A stretch of DNA of 64,000 nt from NCBI GenBank assembly GCA_949825045.1, contig OX463835.1:24755201-24819200 (forward strand), written 5' to 3'. The notes under the pieces were generated by a model. The model made no database searches. It was not told the DNA's origin and saw nothing but the letters and a program-made list of their open reading frames with translations. Origin of the DNA: Argyresthia goedartella (Eukaryota; Arthropoda; Insecta; Lepidoptera; Argyresthiidae). This document shows positions 43,180 through 52,849 of this stretch, in pieces; positions within the stretch are counted from its first letter, which is position 1, and the number at the start of each line of letters is the position of its first letter. The translations under genes were made by a program, and so were the position numbers.

Positions 43180-43275
43180 TAATGATTTTTGACATTCTCG
43201 TTGAGCTTCTCAGATCCCTGAACATCTCCTCCTTCTCTGCCAGCTGGTTTGACTCTTATTTGAGGCATCAAGTAA
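43180..43275 (+). pseudogene. Short LINE reverse transcriptase fragment
   Basis: Plus-strand ILVELLRSLNISSFSASWFD continuing SYLRHQ matches the region after motif A common to jockey/CR1-type reverse transcriptases (L...G....WF.SYL..R). About 30 codons only, cut by the LINE-A tail that begins near 43276. Confidence 0.6.
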
Positions 43276-43435
43276 AATTTATTTATTTCTGTAGATATTT
43301 ACATATACTTAGCAAACATAATTTTTTGCCACTTCACTACATTGGACCACTATGGGAGGAGGGCCTAGAAACTCCCACAGATTTTTAATTAGATCTCTTT
43401 TAAAAATTACTTTGCTTAACTAATACAAGTATTAC
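43276..43435 (-). mobile_element. LINE family A 3' UTR, copy 5
   Basis: Contains the family block ACATTGGACCACTATGGGAG (43328 on) and the preceding TTACATATACTTAGCAAACA. It is cut after about 160 bp and carries no coding sequence. It lies inside or beside the RT fragment at 43180-43275. Confidence 0.8.
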
Positions 43436-43499
43436 AATATTAATTAATATTTAATAATAATAATAATAATGTAGCCTTTTCTTTCTGATGACAGAGTTG

Positions 43500-43736
43500 T
43501 TAACAGTTTTGGTTCCATTTCGGTTCTTGGATTCATATTTTATTATATCTTTTGGTCTCAGTGTGCCTTTTGACAAAGGCCTTCTCCAACATCTTCCATT
43601 GATTTCGGTCTGCTGCCACCCTGAACCAGTGACGGACCAAGGTCTGTTTTAGGTCATCCTCCCACCTTTTCACTTGGCAACCTCGGCTTCTCTTACCATC
43701 TCTTAGATACCAGACCATTACCAGTTTGATCCCTTT
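43500..43736 (-). pseudogene. RTE-type LINE C-terminal fragment
   Basis: The minus-strand frame 43718-43533 reads RGCQVKRWEDDLKQTLVRHW then FRVAADRNQWKMLEKAFVKR. This is the conserved C-terminal tail of RTE/BovB-like reverse transcriptases (R..RW.DD...W...A.DR..W...EEAF). Only the last 60 or so residues are present, flanked by other LINE tails. Confidence 0.7.
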
Positions 43737-43990
43737 AAGTTCAAGTTCAAGTTCAAAGATTTTTATTCATAATAGCACAAAAATTGAGACTTAATGAATG
43801 TCTTAACATAATCAAGAAAGCATAATATAACATTAAGTATATGCCTAATTATTACATACAACATAATATATTGGGTGCAATGAACTGGTTTAATGCCAGA
43901 TGTCGGTGTCTTGTAAAAAGTCATTAATTTTGTAGTAGGCCTTTGTGCACAAAGTGTGCTTTATACATGTTTTGAATCGAGCTTGAGTCA
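43737..43990 (-). mobile_element. LINE 3' tail with (TTCAAG)n
   Basis: A GTTCAAGTTCAAGTTCAAAG run at 43738-43757 is followed by AT-rich sequence (TTTTTATTCATAATAGCACA). Complemented, this is a LINE-type 3' UTR ending in a short tandem tail, like the (CAAAGT)n tails of family A. The family is not identified. Confidence 0.5.
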
Positions 43991-45294
43991 AGTTTTGTAT
44001 TTGTGTAAAAGAGTTCAAAAGTGGTCAAGAGTCTGCATGTGCGGGCGACGAGGAGGCGAACGTTCGAACTTTGTGTGAGGGTCAAGTATTACGTAAGCAT
44101 CATTTTAGCAGTTTTTCTTATTTTTTGTTTCCTTTATCCATTGTATTCCACAAACATCATGCGCGATTAACAGCGTTTTTTTTATTCTTAACATAAAAAC
44201 GATATTGAAGTAAAACTTCTTTACGCACACGCTTGACTTGGGGAATAAGCTGGCGAATGCGTGACGAGAGCGTTACGAAAAGTGTGATCGGGCGAGGCGA
44301 ACGAGAAGTGCGCGCGCACATTTTCTTTCTCTCTTCCTCTCATAGCCAGACACAGTGCAGGAGATGTATTTTTGAAGCATTAGAGCTAAAGAAGTTTTAC
44401 TACAGATGTGTGGTCTAAAGCACACTCTTTTCATATCTAAAAAAATACAGTAAAATATTGCTGACGTAATCACCATCCAGAACCCCCCATCCCTTACATT
44501 AAAGATAAGTTAAGCAATGATCCCCCCCCATCCACAGTTTGGTGCTTGCGTAATACTTTAATGACCCCTGAGCTTGCTGTCAATGTCCCCACAAATGCCC
44601 ACTATAGAATGCTAACACAATCAGATAATCCATGTTCTCGACATCACTCTAGCTAGACCAATGAGACAGACTTATAAGTTTACGGTGTTAAAGCTGGACT
44701 GTCAGTTCAATCAGTTGTTCTGTCATTCTGTTTGTATGGCTGTTGGTGGCACTCTAGCGTTCCCTAATAAAAACATATCCCTAATAAAAACATCATGTTA
44801 GCAATCAATGGCTATCTCTGAATGTTTGAACAACAAGTACTTATAAATAATTAAATTATAACATTTTCTGGCACTGCAGAATAATTAGCCCTGTATTTGA
44901 GCATAATGTGGATGGAGTGTATTCATCATTTACTTCTCCTAATAGGGCACTGACACAGGCCTAATTTCCAAATTTCAAGCAGTGCATGGACACTTGTTGT
45001 GCAAACTTGGTATACTTAATATCATGGTTTTAGTACGGACCAGTCTCACGCAACCAGGAACAAAAAAAATATGTTCCTATTTAGCACAGATTTAATGGCG
45101 TCCACATACTATCTTAGTCTTTGTCTCTGTGTCCCTTTCTTAGAGTCTTTCATGGCGACACGTGTGGTTGTTTGGGATCATTTGCGAGAATAATTGTGAA
45201 ATTGTCAACAATATGCGTCATATTGTTTTTAAAAGTGCTGGGGTGGGGACTGCTGTGTGACTCTTACAAACTATTTTCTCGTGATTCTCTAAAA
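43991..45294. other. Unassigned intergenic sequence
   Basis: No gene is supported. 44225-44430 has a GC-richer patch (GCGCGCGCACATTTTCTTTC) that may be a dispersed repeat, but no second copy is seen here. A C8 run lies at 44523-44530. Confidence 0.35.
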
Positions 45295-45424
45295 ATGGCA
45301 CCGATTAGACACTATAGATCGTGTGTAATTTGTACAAAAAGATATAGTCGACAAAATTTTATTAAGAGGAAATTTATGACAAAATTTCCTATAGATGAAG
45401 ATCAGTACATACAACTTGACTAAA
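45295..45424 (+). pseudogene. Possible THAP-like N-terminal fragment
   Basis: ATG at 45295 gives RHYRSCVICTKRYSRQNFIK then RKFMTKFPIDEDQ and a stop at 45422-45424. C-x2-C followed by F-P-x-D resembles the first half of a THAP zinc finger; the second half (WExC...H) is absent. AATAAA follows at 45431. It could equally be a chance frame. Confidence 0.25.
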
Positions 45425-45959
45425 GTAATAAAGTATTTCTTCCCCTTGAACTATCAGCGAGTCTAAAATTATAGTCTATCTTTCTGAAAAGAGAAAAATA
45501 TTTGTATGTTTGTAAACAATAGTGATGTAAATTTTCACTCTATCGATAAACGGATTAAGTATGAGTCGATAAACTTTACTTCATGATGCTGTGATAGTGG
45601 ATATTTTGGAATAGTTTTGCATAGATGCTGTTGCAGAGTTTCATTGAAATTCACGGAGAAGTCGACGATCTCCTTTTCCACGCGGACGCATATAAATCGA
45701 GCCTATGTCTCAATCTTCTTGTTCTTTTGTAAACTGTATAACTTTAAATTGATGCTTTTGTAAATTGTAAGTAAAAATTTTCCTATTTTTTTACTGAAAA
45801 TTTGTGATGTAAATAATAAAAAAATGATATTTTAAATTATTAATTGTCTTATTGTTACGATAAATGTTTTCTCATATGATAAACCCAGGTTGCCCCTGAC
45901 GATAATTTATCGATATCGATTTAATCAGGAACTACATTTTGCCATCCCTAATTGTACTC

Positions 45960-46133
45960 GTAATGTTGGTATGACGTATTTTGACATTTAATTTTTTGCT
46001 GTATTGGTATTGATAGTTGTGCTAAATAGATTCCATTTCCAAGTAAGGAACTCCCGTCTCTTAAAACGGCAGTGATTATATTCTCTTTGGTACGGACCAT
46101 GTCCGCAACTCCATGTAATAACACCATTACATG
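45960..46133 (-). pseudogene. SWIM-domain gene fragment, downstream side of BEL-2
   Basis: Read on the minus strand from the ACATG duplication at 46129-46133, the frame VLLHGVADMVRTKENI continues the SWIM-gene sequence that stops at 59225 on the far side of BEL-2. It has no recognisable end here. It shows that BEL-2 inserted into this older coding fragment. Confidence 0.5.
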
Positions 46134-46703
46134 TGTTTAATATTTATGCTTCGGAACGCACCGGTTTTCGTTGCGCGGATCGATCGCGAGTAATCGGGAC
46201 ATCACTAGCGGAAACGGAACCGCAGCTGTCACTCGTATCGAAACGAGATGAAAAATTAGAGGTTACTTTCTTGTCGTGAGAAAAAACATGTCTGCTCATG
46301 GCGTCGGGCCTTGAATGTATTTCAGTGTAACAATTGTCTAACACAGGTGTCGGGCCTTGTCGGAGTGTTAATCATAATAATCGGCGGGAAATAAGTAGAT
46401 TCGCGTCAGTGATTCGTGTTGTGAAGGTTGAAGTTGTACGGTCCCCAACTCGTCGTATTCGGACGGCGACTTCTCGTGTCGGCAAGCAACACGCCGGCGA
46501 CAGCGTCGGGCAGCGAAACGAGTGAGATTCGGTTCCTCTCCTACCACCCTTGTGCTCCTATCCCGTATTCCTGCCTCGAATCGAGCTTTCGAATTCCGGT
46601 CTACGACGGCAAGGTAAAGTGCCACTCACGATTCTCTCCCGTGCTGGCAAAAACCCAGCCCCTCATGATTCCACGCCGTTCGGTTGAGGCGTGGAATTAA
46701 ACA
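46134..46703 (+). repeat. BEL-2 5' LTR
   Basis: 570 bp, starts TGTTTAATATTTATGCTTCG and ends GGAATTAAACA. It pairs with 58639-59224 at about 98 percent by eye. It should contain the promoter. At 46185-46206 it has CGCGAGTAATCGGGAC followed by ATCACT and lacks the second hairpin arm present in the 3' LTR. Confidence 0.95.
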
Positions 46704-46706
46704 TTT

Positions 46707-46721
46707 TGGTAGCAGGCGCGG
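46707..46721 (+). promoter_or_regulatory. BEL-2 primer-binding site
   Basis: TGGTAGCAGGCGCGG starts three bases after the 5' LTR, the same spacing and nearly the same sequence as in BEL-1. TGG pairs with the CCA end of the primer tRNA, which is not identified. Confidence 0.75.
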
Positions 46722-47505
46722 TTTCCTAGTGGGAAATCACCGATTCACGGACGGTTGTAGGGTTGTTTTTTTGCCACATGGTAGTTGGGAGAAAAGAATA
46801 TCTAAGATTGGCCGGCAATCAGTTGTGAGTGAGTCTGTGGTCGGTATACCACAATTAAAGTTCATTTTCGGTTAGTGAAAGTATAATTGTCAATTTAGTT
46901 AACAATTATTATAAATTTGTAGTCGGAAACTACTCGGTGTGCCTAAGAAACAGTCATTCGGTCGGACTATAGCATTGCAGTCGGGTTCCATAGCATTGCA
47001 GTGTTGTTTCGGATTACAGAGCAGGGTCAGGCTATTTAAGGGGTATTAAGCTGATTTTGCTGACCTCAGTAGAAGTGTGGGTCATATCGGAGGGACCACT
47101 TCTAGAAGGTTCCCGGCTACCTACATTATATTAAAAATAGCTTGGATTTCGGAATCCAGTGTGGTTAGGGTGCTATATTGTTTAGGTTTATAGTCTCGGA
47201 GCCCACCACTTATTATTTTTTAATAAATTTTATTTTTTATTGTTTATATAACAAATTTTGGGTGTTATTTTTATTGTGCTTTATGGTGGCATTCTCTTAT
47301 TGATTTAGAATGTATATTTATAAGGTGTATGTCCACAGGGCGACCATATTAAATATTGTTTAGGATTTAATTGTTTTAGTGGTTGCCTTGGTTTTGACAA
47401 CTTAGTTTTAATTTCTGTGCCCAGCGCTGACGGGCAAGTGCTGGTCTCTGGCTGTGCTTAGTTTGGTAGTGAAGCATAGGACCAGAAACAATTGAATCGG
47501 TAACC
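46722..47505 (+). other. BEL-2 leader between primer site and gag
   Basis: 784 bp of untranslated leader with no long frame. The gag ATG at 47506 is in strong context (ACCATGG). Packaging signals would be expected here, but none can be recognised by eye. Confidence 0.6.
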
Positions 47506-49318
47506 ATGGCACCTTCGCCCTTGACGGTACTGCGGTATGGTGTCCGTGAGGAGATGAGATGGCTTGCCCATACTCACAAGTATGTGGAGCGACCTGACAT
47601 GGACGATGTCCTGCTCAAGCGTGTGGAGGACGCAATGACACGCGTCGGGAAGGTGTGTCGGCTGGCTGCGGAGGCTGAAGCCATCGGGCTTACAGATGAG
47701 GCCTCGGTAGCTGCAGTGAAGCAGCTCTGCGCGGATGCTGACCAAGCGATGGAGTGCTTGGGCGACATCGAGCGTCGCGCCGAAAAAATTAAGCGGTCGC
47801 GTCGGAATGACCGCGGGGAGGGTAGCGGAGACCCCCCCCTAAGGGTGTTGTTGGACGGCTGCCACACCTGGAGATTCCGGCCTTCGGTGGGGCAATTGAT
47901 GAGTGGCCGGCATTCATCAATTTATTCGATAGTCTGGTCCACGGTCGGGACGACCTGGATAACGCCTACAAGTTGGCCCAACTATTGATGGCACTGCGGG
48001 GTGAACCGAAGGAGTTGGTCGGTCACCTAACGGTCACGGCGGGCAATTATGAGATAGCCCGGTCTATATTGTTTGACCGCTACCAACACAAACGACGGTT
48101 GGTTGATGCGCAGCTGGGGAAGCTGTTTAGCATCCCAAGAGTAACCCGGGATGTTGACATCCGGTTACAGGTGCTCAACCCTGTGCTGGTGGCCACTAAG
48201 GCCCTTCAGAACCTTGGTCTGCCGGTAGACCAATGGTCATATATCGTATTGTATATGGTTTTGTCACGGTTGCCTGCAGCTGTTCAAAGTCGGTTTGAAC
48301 AGCTGCATGGGGGCAGTAGCTCGGAACTGCCCACGCTCGTCCAATTAACGGATTTTTTGGAGGGTGAATGCAGGCGATGCGACACATTGGATACGGAGGC
48401 CAGTGTGCAGCGCCAACCCGCGCGGATGCGGGAGGGGCCGCGCCCCCCGCTCCCACGGGGGGGTGGGCGGTCAAAACAATTTGGCGTTTTGAATGCCGCG
48501 CCGTCGGGTGACGGCTGTGTGCACTGCGACAGTGCCGGTCATGAAGTGACCAGTTGCGCCAACTTTAAGGCGCTCGGGGTAGTTGCCCGCAGGAAGGTAG
48601 TCTTCCGCCAACGATTGTGTTTCGGTTGTTTGGGGCCGCACCCGCTGAGCGAGTGCTCACGCGCGTTCCCCTGTGAGTGCTGTGGTGGCAAGCACCACAT
48701 CGTGTTGTGCCTGAACCGGTCAGACCCTTCGGACGGTCACCAGGGCCGGACTCAGGTTGGTCGGCCACAGGGCCCAACCAGGGCCGGACCCAGTCCCCCT
48801 CCGGGCAACGGGAGTCACCAACGGGGTGACTGGGGTACCCGCGGACGGGACCCCCCCGAGGGGAAGGGGGCAGCGCGGGGGGTAACATGCGGGATAGCCG
48901 GGGTTCGGTCGCCGCTGTCCAGGCTCAGCGAGGACTTCGGGCCGCTGGCTCACCGCGTGTTACGGGCGGGTGTCAGATGGCACCTATGAGTGGCGCGAAG
49001 GCTGGGAGCCCACCACCTTCTGCGCCACCCTGCACGTCGCTCTGGGAGGCGAACAGGGAGGCGAACAGTCGGATGTCGCCCCCATTCCTAGAGCGCCCCA
49101 GGTTGGATCCGCTCTCCCCCCTCCATCCACGGTGGCCACCGGGCACACCGTACACCGTCCGGTATGGTCGGATACCGGGACAGCGAGGGGCCTATTATGC
49201 GGGTTGGGACCCCCTGATGTACATACGGTCTGACATGCCACCGGCATATCAGCAGCCGAGTTACAGCACGGCCGACGGGGGTCCCAGCGGGTTCGGATCC
49301 CGCGGAGGTTCCCGCTAG
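47506..49318 (+). pseudogene. gag: BEL-2 gag, two frameshifts
   Basis: The frame opens at ATG 47506 (MAPSPLTVLRYGVREEMRWL). It shifts at the C8 run 47832-47839, so the DUF1759-like part (MALRGEPKELVGHL) and the zinc knuckles (CVHCDSAGHEVTSC, CFGCLGPHPLSEC, CECCGGKHHIVLC) lie in a second frame. A second shift somewhere in the C/G-rich 48790-48890 (C7 at 48851-48857) returns to the frame that ends in UAG at 49316-49318. The last frame is also the pol frame. Both shifts are at homopolymers and could be sequencing errors. Compared with BEL-1 gag the tail repeats are missing. Confidence 0.85.
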
Positions 49319-51088
49319 GGACACGCCGCCCACTTACAGGGTGTCGCCACTCCACAGACGGTCATGCTCTACACCGCCTCGGTGATAGCGTGGAGTTCGG
49401 ACGGCAAATCATGTGTGGCACGAGCACTATTGGACTCGGGGGCCCAGGGGTGCTTAGTCTCGTGCAACCTTGTAAGACGGTTGGGCATTTCGGTAAGGGA
49501 GTATCCACATTCCATTCGGGGAATTGGGAACACGGAAGTCGGTTCCGTTAAGGGAGTATGTCGGATTGCTCTCTCGTCACGGGTGGATTCATCGGTGAAT
49601 CTGACGGTCACGGCATTAGTCATGCCTAATGTGATGGGCTCACACCCTCACGTACGGTTGTCGCCCTCGGTGCGACAGTTGGTCGCTGGGTTGTCACTGG
49701 CTGACCCGGAGTTCGATATTCCGGGCCCAGTAGACATTTTATTGGGTGTCGATGCCTTGGGATACCTGTTAGTGCCAGGTGTCCACGTGTTGCAGGCGAC
49801 TGGTCTGGTTTCGGTCAACACCAGACTGGGCCATGCGGTAATGGGTCCGGTCATGCCGGCTGCCCCACGCCTAGCGACTCGTAGTCCCTTATTCGGTTCT
49901 GTACTCTCGGAGGTGATACAGAAGTTTTGGGAGGTGGAGGAACCACCTACGGTCCGCCGGTTGGGCCCGGTTGAAGAAGAGTGTGAACAGTTTTATCGGA
50001 ACAATACTGGTCGCCTTCGGTCAGGTCGATTTCTCACACGTCTTCCATTTCAGAGTGATCGCCCGCCGCTGGGCAGTACACACCATGCAGCCGAGACGCG
50101 GCTTCTGTCGATGGAACGACGCATGAAGCGTGACGGGATTTTCCGGCGGAAGTACGTCGACTTCATGCGGGAATACGAGTCGCTCCGCCACATGTCGGTT
50201 TCGGGTATCGACTGGAAGCGTGAAGACCACTGCTTCCTGCCCCATCACGCGGTCTTGAGGACCCCGGAGGGCAAAATACGGGTAGTGTTCGATGGATCGG
50301 CATCAACAACTAACGGCATGAACCTGAACCAGTATTTGTATTCAGGGCCGAAGTTGAACCATGACATCGCGGATGTTATCACATGGTTCCATCGACACAA
50401 TGTTGTGTTTGTAGCTGACATCCGGATGATGTTTAGACAGACGGTCATTCACCCTGACGATAGACGGTATCAGCTGATACTGTGGCGAGAGAGCCCAGAT
50501 CAGCCCATCAGGGTGTACGAGCTGAACACCAACACGTACGGGCTACGGTCTAGTCCTTATTTGGCGATTCGCACTCTGCGGGAGTTAGCGGATCGAGAAC
50601 GGTTAAATTTCCCTAGAGGAGCAGCGATCCTGGGGCAGGATCTCTACGTGGACGATATCTGTACCGGTGTAGATTCCGTAGAGGAGGCGCTCGCTCGACG
50701 GGACGAGCTAGTTGAGCTCTTACGGGGTGGAGGTTACGAGCTCCGGAAATGGATGTCGAACTCTCCAGAGTTACTGACTGGTCTTCCGGATGACTACCAG
50801 CAGGATCCCCACATTTTTGAAAATTTGGAAAATCCAAATATGTTGTCGGTATTAGGCGTCCAGTACCAGCCGGTGTCAGACATGTTTTCGTATCGGGTCC
50901 AGTTGGACTCCCCGAAGGTCTGGACGAAACGGAACGTCCTTTCAACGGTGGCTAGGACATTTGATCCAAACGGGTGGATCACCCCGGTAACATTTCAGCT
51001 CAAGTGTTTTATGCAGCAATTGTGGTCTGCTGAGCTGAAATGGGACGACCCGATCGGCGGGTCATTGAGCTCAGAGTGGGACTCGTTC
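49319..51088 (+). pseudogene. pol: BEL-2 pol, first part: protease and reverse transcriptase
   Basis: Open from the codon after the gag UAG, in the same frame. The aspartic protease has ALLDSGAQGC (active-site DSG). Next comes a linker, then a Pao-type reverse transcriptase: VFDGSAST, motif A-like VFVADIRMMFRQ, TNTYGLRSSP and catalytic YVDD (QDLYVDDICTG). The frame ends at 51088, where LINE-E begins and supplies the TGA at 51089-51091. The part present is well preserved. It is the enzyme region that BEL-1 has lost. Confidence 0.9.
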
Positions 51089-51566
51089 TGACTCGTTCAT
51101 CTTTGACGCGCCACTTGGCCGTTAAACCGCTTCCGTAATCGTTACGCAGTTTTTATTGCTTTAAATCTAGTAATCTGTAAATATTACTAACTAAACTTCT
51201 ACCAGTTATCAATTAAACGTAGTTACCCAAAGTGCGCCTATCAGCCGCCTGCAACAAACTGCAAGAAAGCATTTGAAGAGATAAATCAATTGTTAACTCA
51301 TCGATCACGCGACGGGCCCGTGGAACAGCTGACCGCGCAAGTGCAGGCAACTTCCACCGCTGCGCAAGCGACGTAAGAACCACTATCGCTTGCAGGAGTC
51401 GACGACGCGACGCGTCGACCAAAAGCAGTTTGCGTGACTCACCGCGCCCGCTCATAGCCGCCTACCTGCGAGTACACTACTTGCCAGAAGCGACATCGGA
51501 ACGTGAGTGCGAATTGTCTCTGTGAGGAAACTTTGAACTTGATTGTTTTTTTTTTTTCTTTTTACC

Positions 51567-52628
51567 ATGATTATGGGTCCGTTCTTCCTATGTGCCGCCT
51601 GCTGTGAAGAAATACATGAACTAGAGTACTACGACTGTATCAGCTGTGACAACCGACTACACAAGTTATGCGTGTACGACTCTCTCAAGGTCCAGCCCTC
51701 CGACTCGGTGAATCTAACCTGTGTATGTCCAGAGTGTAAGTGTAAGAAACGTAAAGGAGATAATAGCAATACCCCCGTGCGGACAAATACTCACTTAGAG
51801 CACATGAATGTGACTTATAGGAAAGACAGGGCACCCGAATTGGACACATCGTTAGAGTTTGGCGCTGCTTTCGATATTTCGATGTTACTTACAGAGATCC
51901 GGCATCTCAGACAGGCAGTCAATGACATATCTCTCCAAAATCAAGAAATTTTGCTACTCAGAAAAGAAGTAACAGAACTGAAAAACCAAATTAGCCTCTT
52001 GTCAACCTGCCAATCAAGCCCAGAAAACGATGAAGCCATGCAACTAAAAGACTTAGAAATTCTTGATCTTCGTTCCTCAGTAGCAGAACTACAGCAACAA
52101 GGACTCAGAAATGAGCTAGAGATTGCAGGAATTCCCGAGGTTGACAATGAAAATACGCGCCAACTTGTCCTGATAGCCGCTACCAAGATCGGAGTTGACC
52201 TTACAGAGTCAGACATCGACGGGATTCATCGAGCCGGACCCCGGCGATCGCCCCTGGTACCATCCCCTACCAATCCCAAAAACTTACCTCGGCCAATTGT
52301 AGTCAAACTAGTCCGCCGAGCTAAGCGCGATGAAATGGTTAAAGCTGCAAAAGAAAGAAAAAACCTTACCTCGCAGGACATTGTACCCGGGACGTCCATG
52401 GGGGTCTTCGTGAATGAACGGCTGACTAAAGCTAATCGACTGTTATTTCGGAACGCAAGACAACGAGCATCGCAGCAAAAATACCGATTCTGCTGGGTAC
52501 GGGACGGTTGCATATTCGTCCGCAAAGCAGAAAGAATGCCAGCTATCCCCATTCGCACTGTCTTTGATATTGACCAGAAAATTGGCCTCTGGACCGACCC
52601 CCCAAACTCGGCGCATAAAAATAATTAA
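51567..52628 (+). CDS. LINE-E ORF1: PHD-like zinc finger and coiled coil
   Basis: 354 codons from ATG 51567 (TACCATGAT) to the stop at 52626-52628. Residues 5-60 form a Cys/His-rich finger (CAACCEEIHE, CISCDNRLHKLC, CVCPECKC) of PHD/RING type. Residues 105-180 are heptad-rich (LRQAVNDISLQNQEILLLRK), a likely coiled coil for trimerisation. The C-terminal half (ELEIAGIPEVDNENTRQLVL, FVNERLTKANRLLFRNAR) resembles the RNA-binding region of LINE ORF1 proteins. It should coat the LINE RNA. No lesions are seen. ORF2 follows about 200 bp downstream. Confidence 0.85.
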   Translation: MIMGPFFLCAACCEEIHELEYYDCISCDNRLHKLCVYDSLKVQPSDSVNLTCVCPECKCKKRKGDNSNTPVRTNTHLEHMNVTYRKDRAPELDTSLEFGAAFDISMLLTEIRHLRQAVNDISLQNQEILLLRKEVTELKNQISLLSTCQSSPENDEAMQLKDLEILDLRSSVAELQQQGLRNELEIAGIPEVDNENTRQLVLIAATKIGVDLTESDIDGIHRAGPRRSPLVPSPTNPKNLPRPIVVKLVRRAKRDEMVKAAKERKNLTSQDIVPGTSMGVFVNERLTKANRLLFRNARQRASQQKYRFCWVRDGCIFVRKAERMPAIPIRTVFDIDQKIGLWTDPPNSAHKNN

Positions 52629-52849
52629 ATTTACTTGTGCACTGAGTGTAATATGTAGTAAAATGCTGGCAACTATAATTTCCTTATACCTATGTATTAT
52701 TATATCTATCAACCCTCGATATCCCAGAGAATCCCCATCCTTTTCCCAACCACTAGAACTGAACTATCAAATCCTCCCAGATACAAACTATCGCTTTCTC
52801 GCTACTTTACCATACCTTGCCCTAAAGCAACTGACATCTTTAACTGCCT

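Noticed and set aside
46334..46700. 60-90 codon frames repeated at 58855-59221
   Set aside because: They lie in the BEL-2 LTRs, overlap on both strands, and recur only because the LTR is duplicated. The same holds for 26639-26848 and 31250-31459 in BEL-1.
51081..51098. ACTCGTTC direct repeat as the LINE-E target duplication
   Set aside because: Both copies are on the 5' side of LINE-E (51081-51088 and 51091-51098); the 3' flank lacks it, so it is not a target-site duplication.
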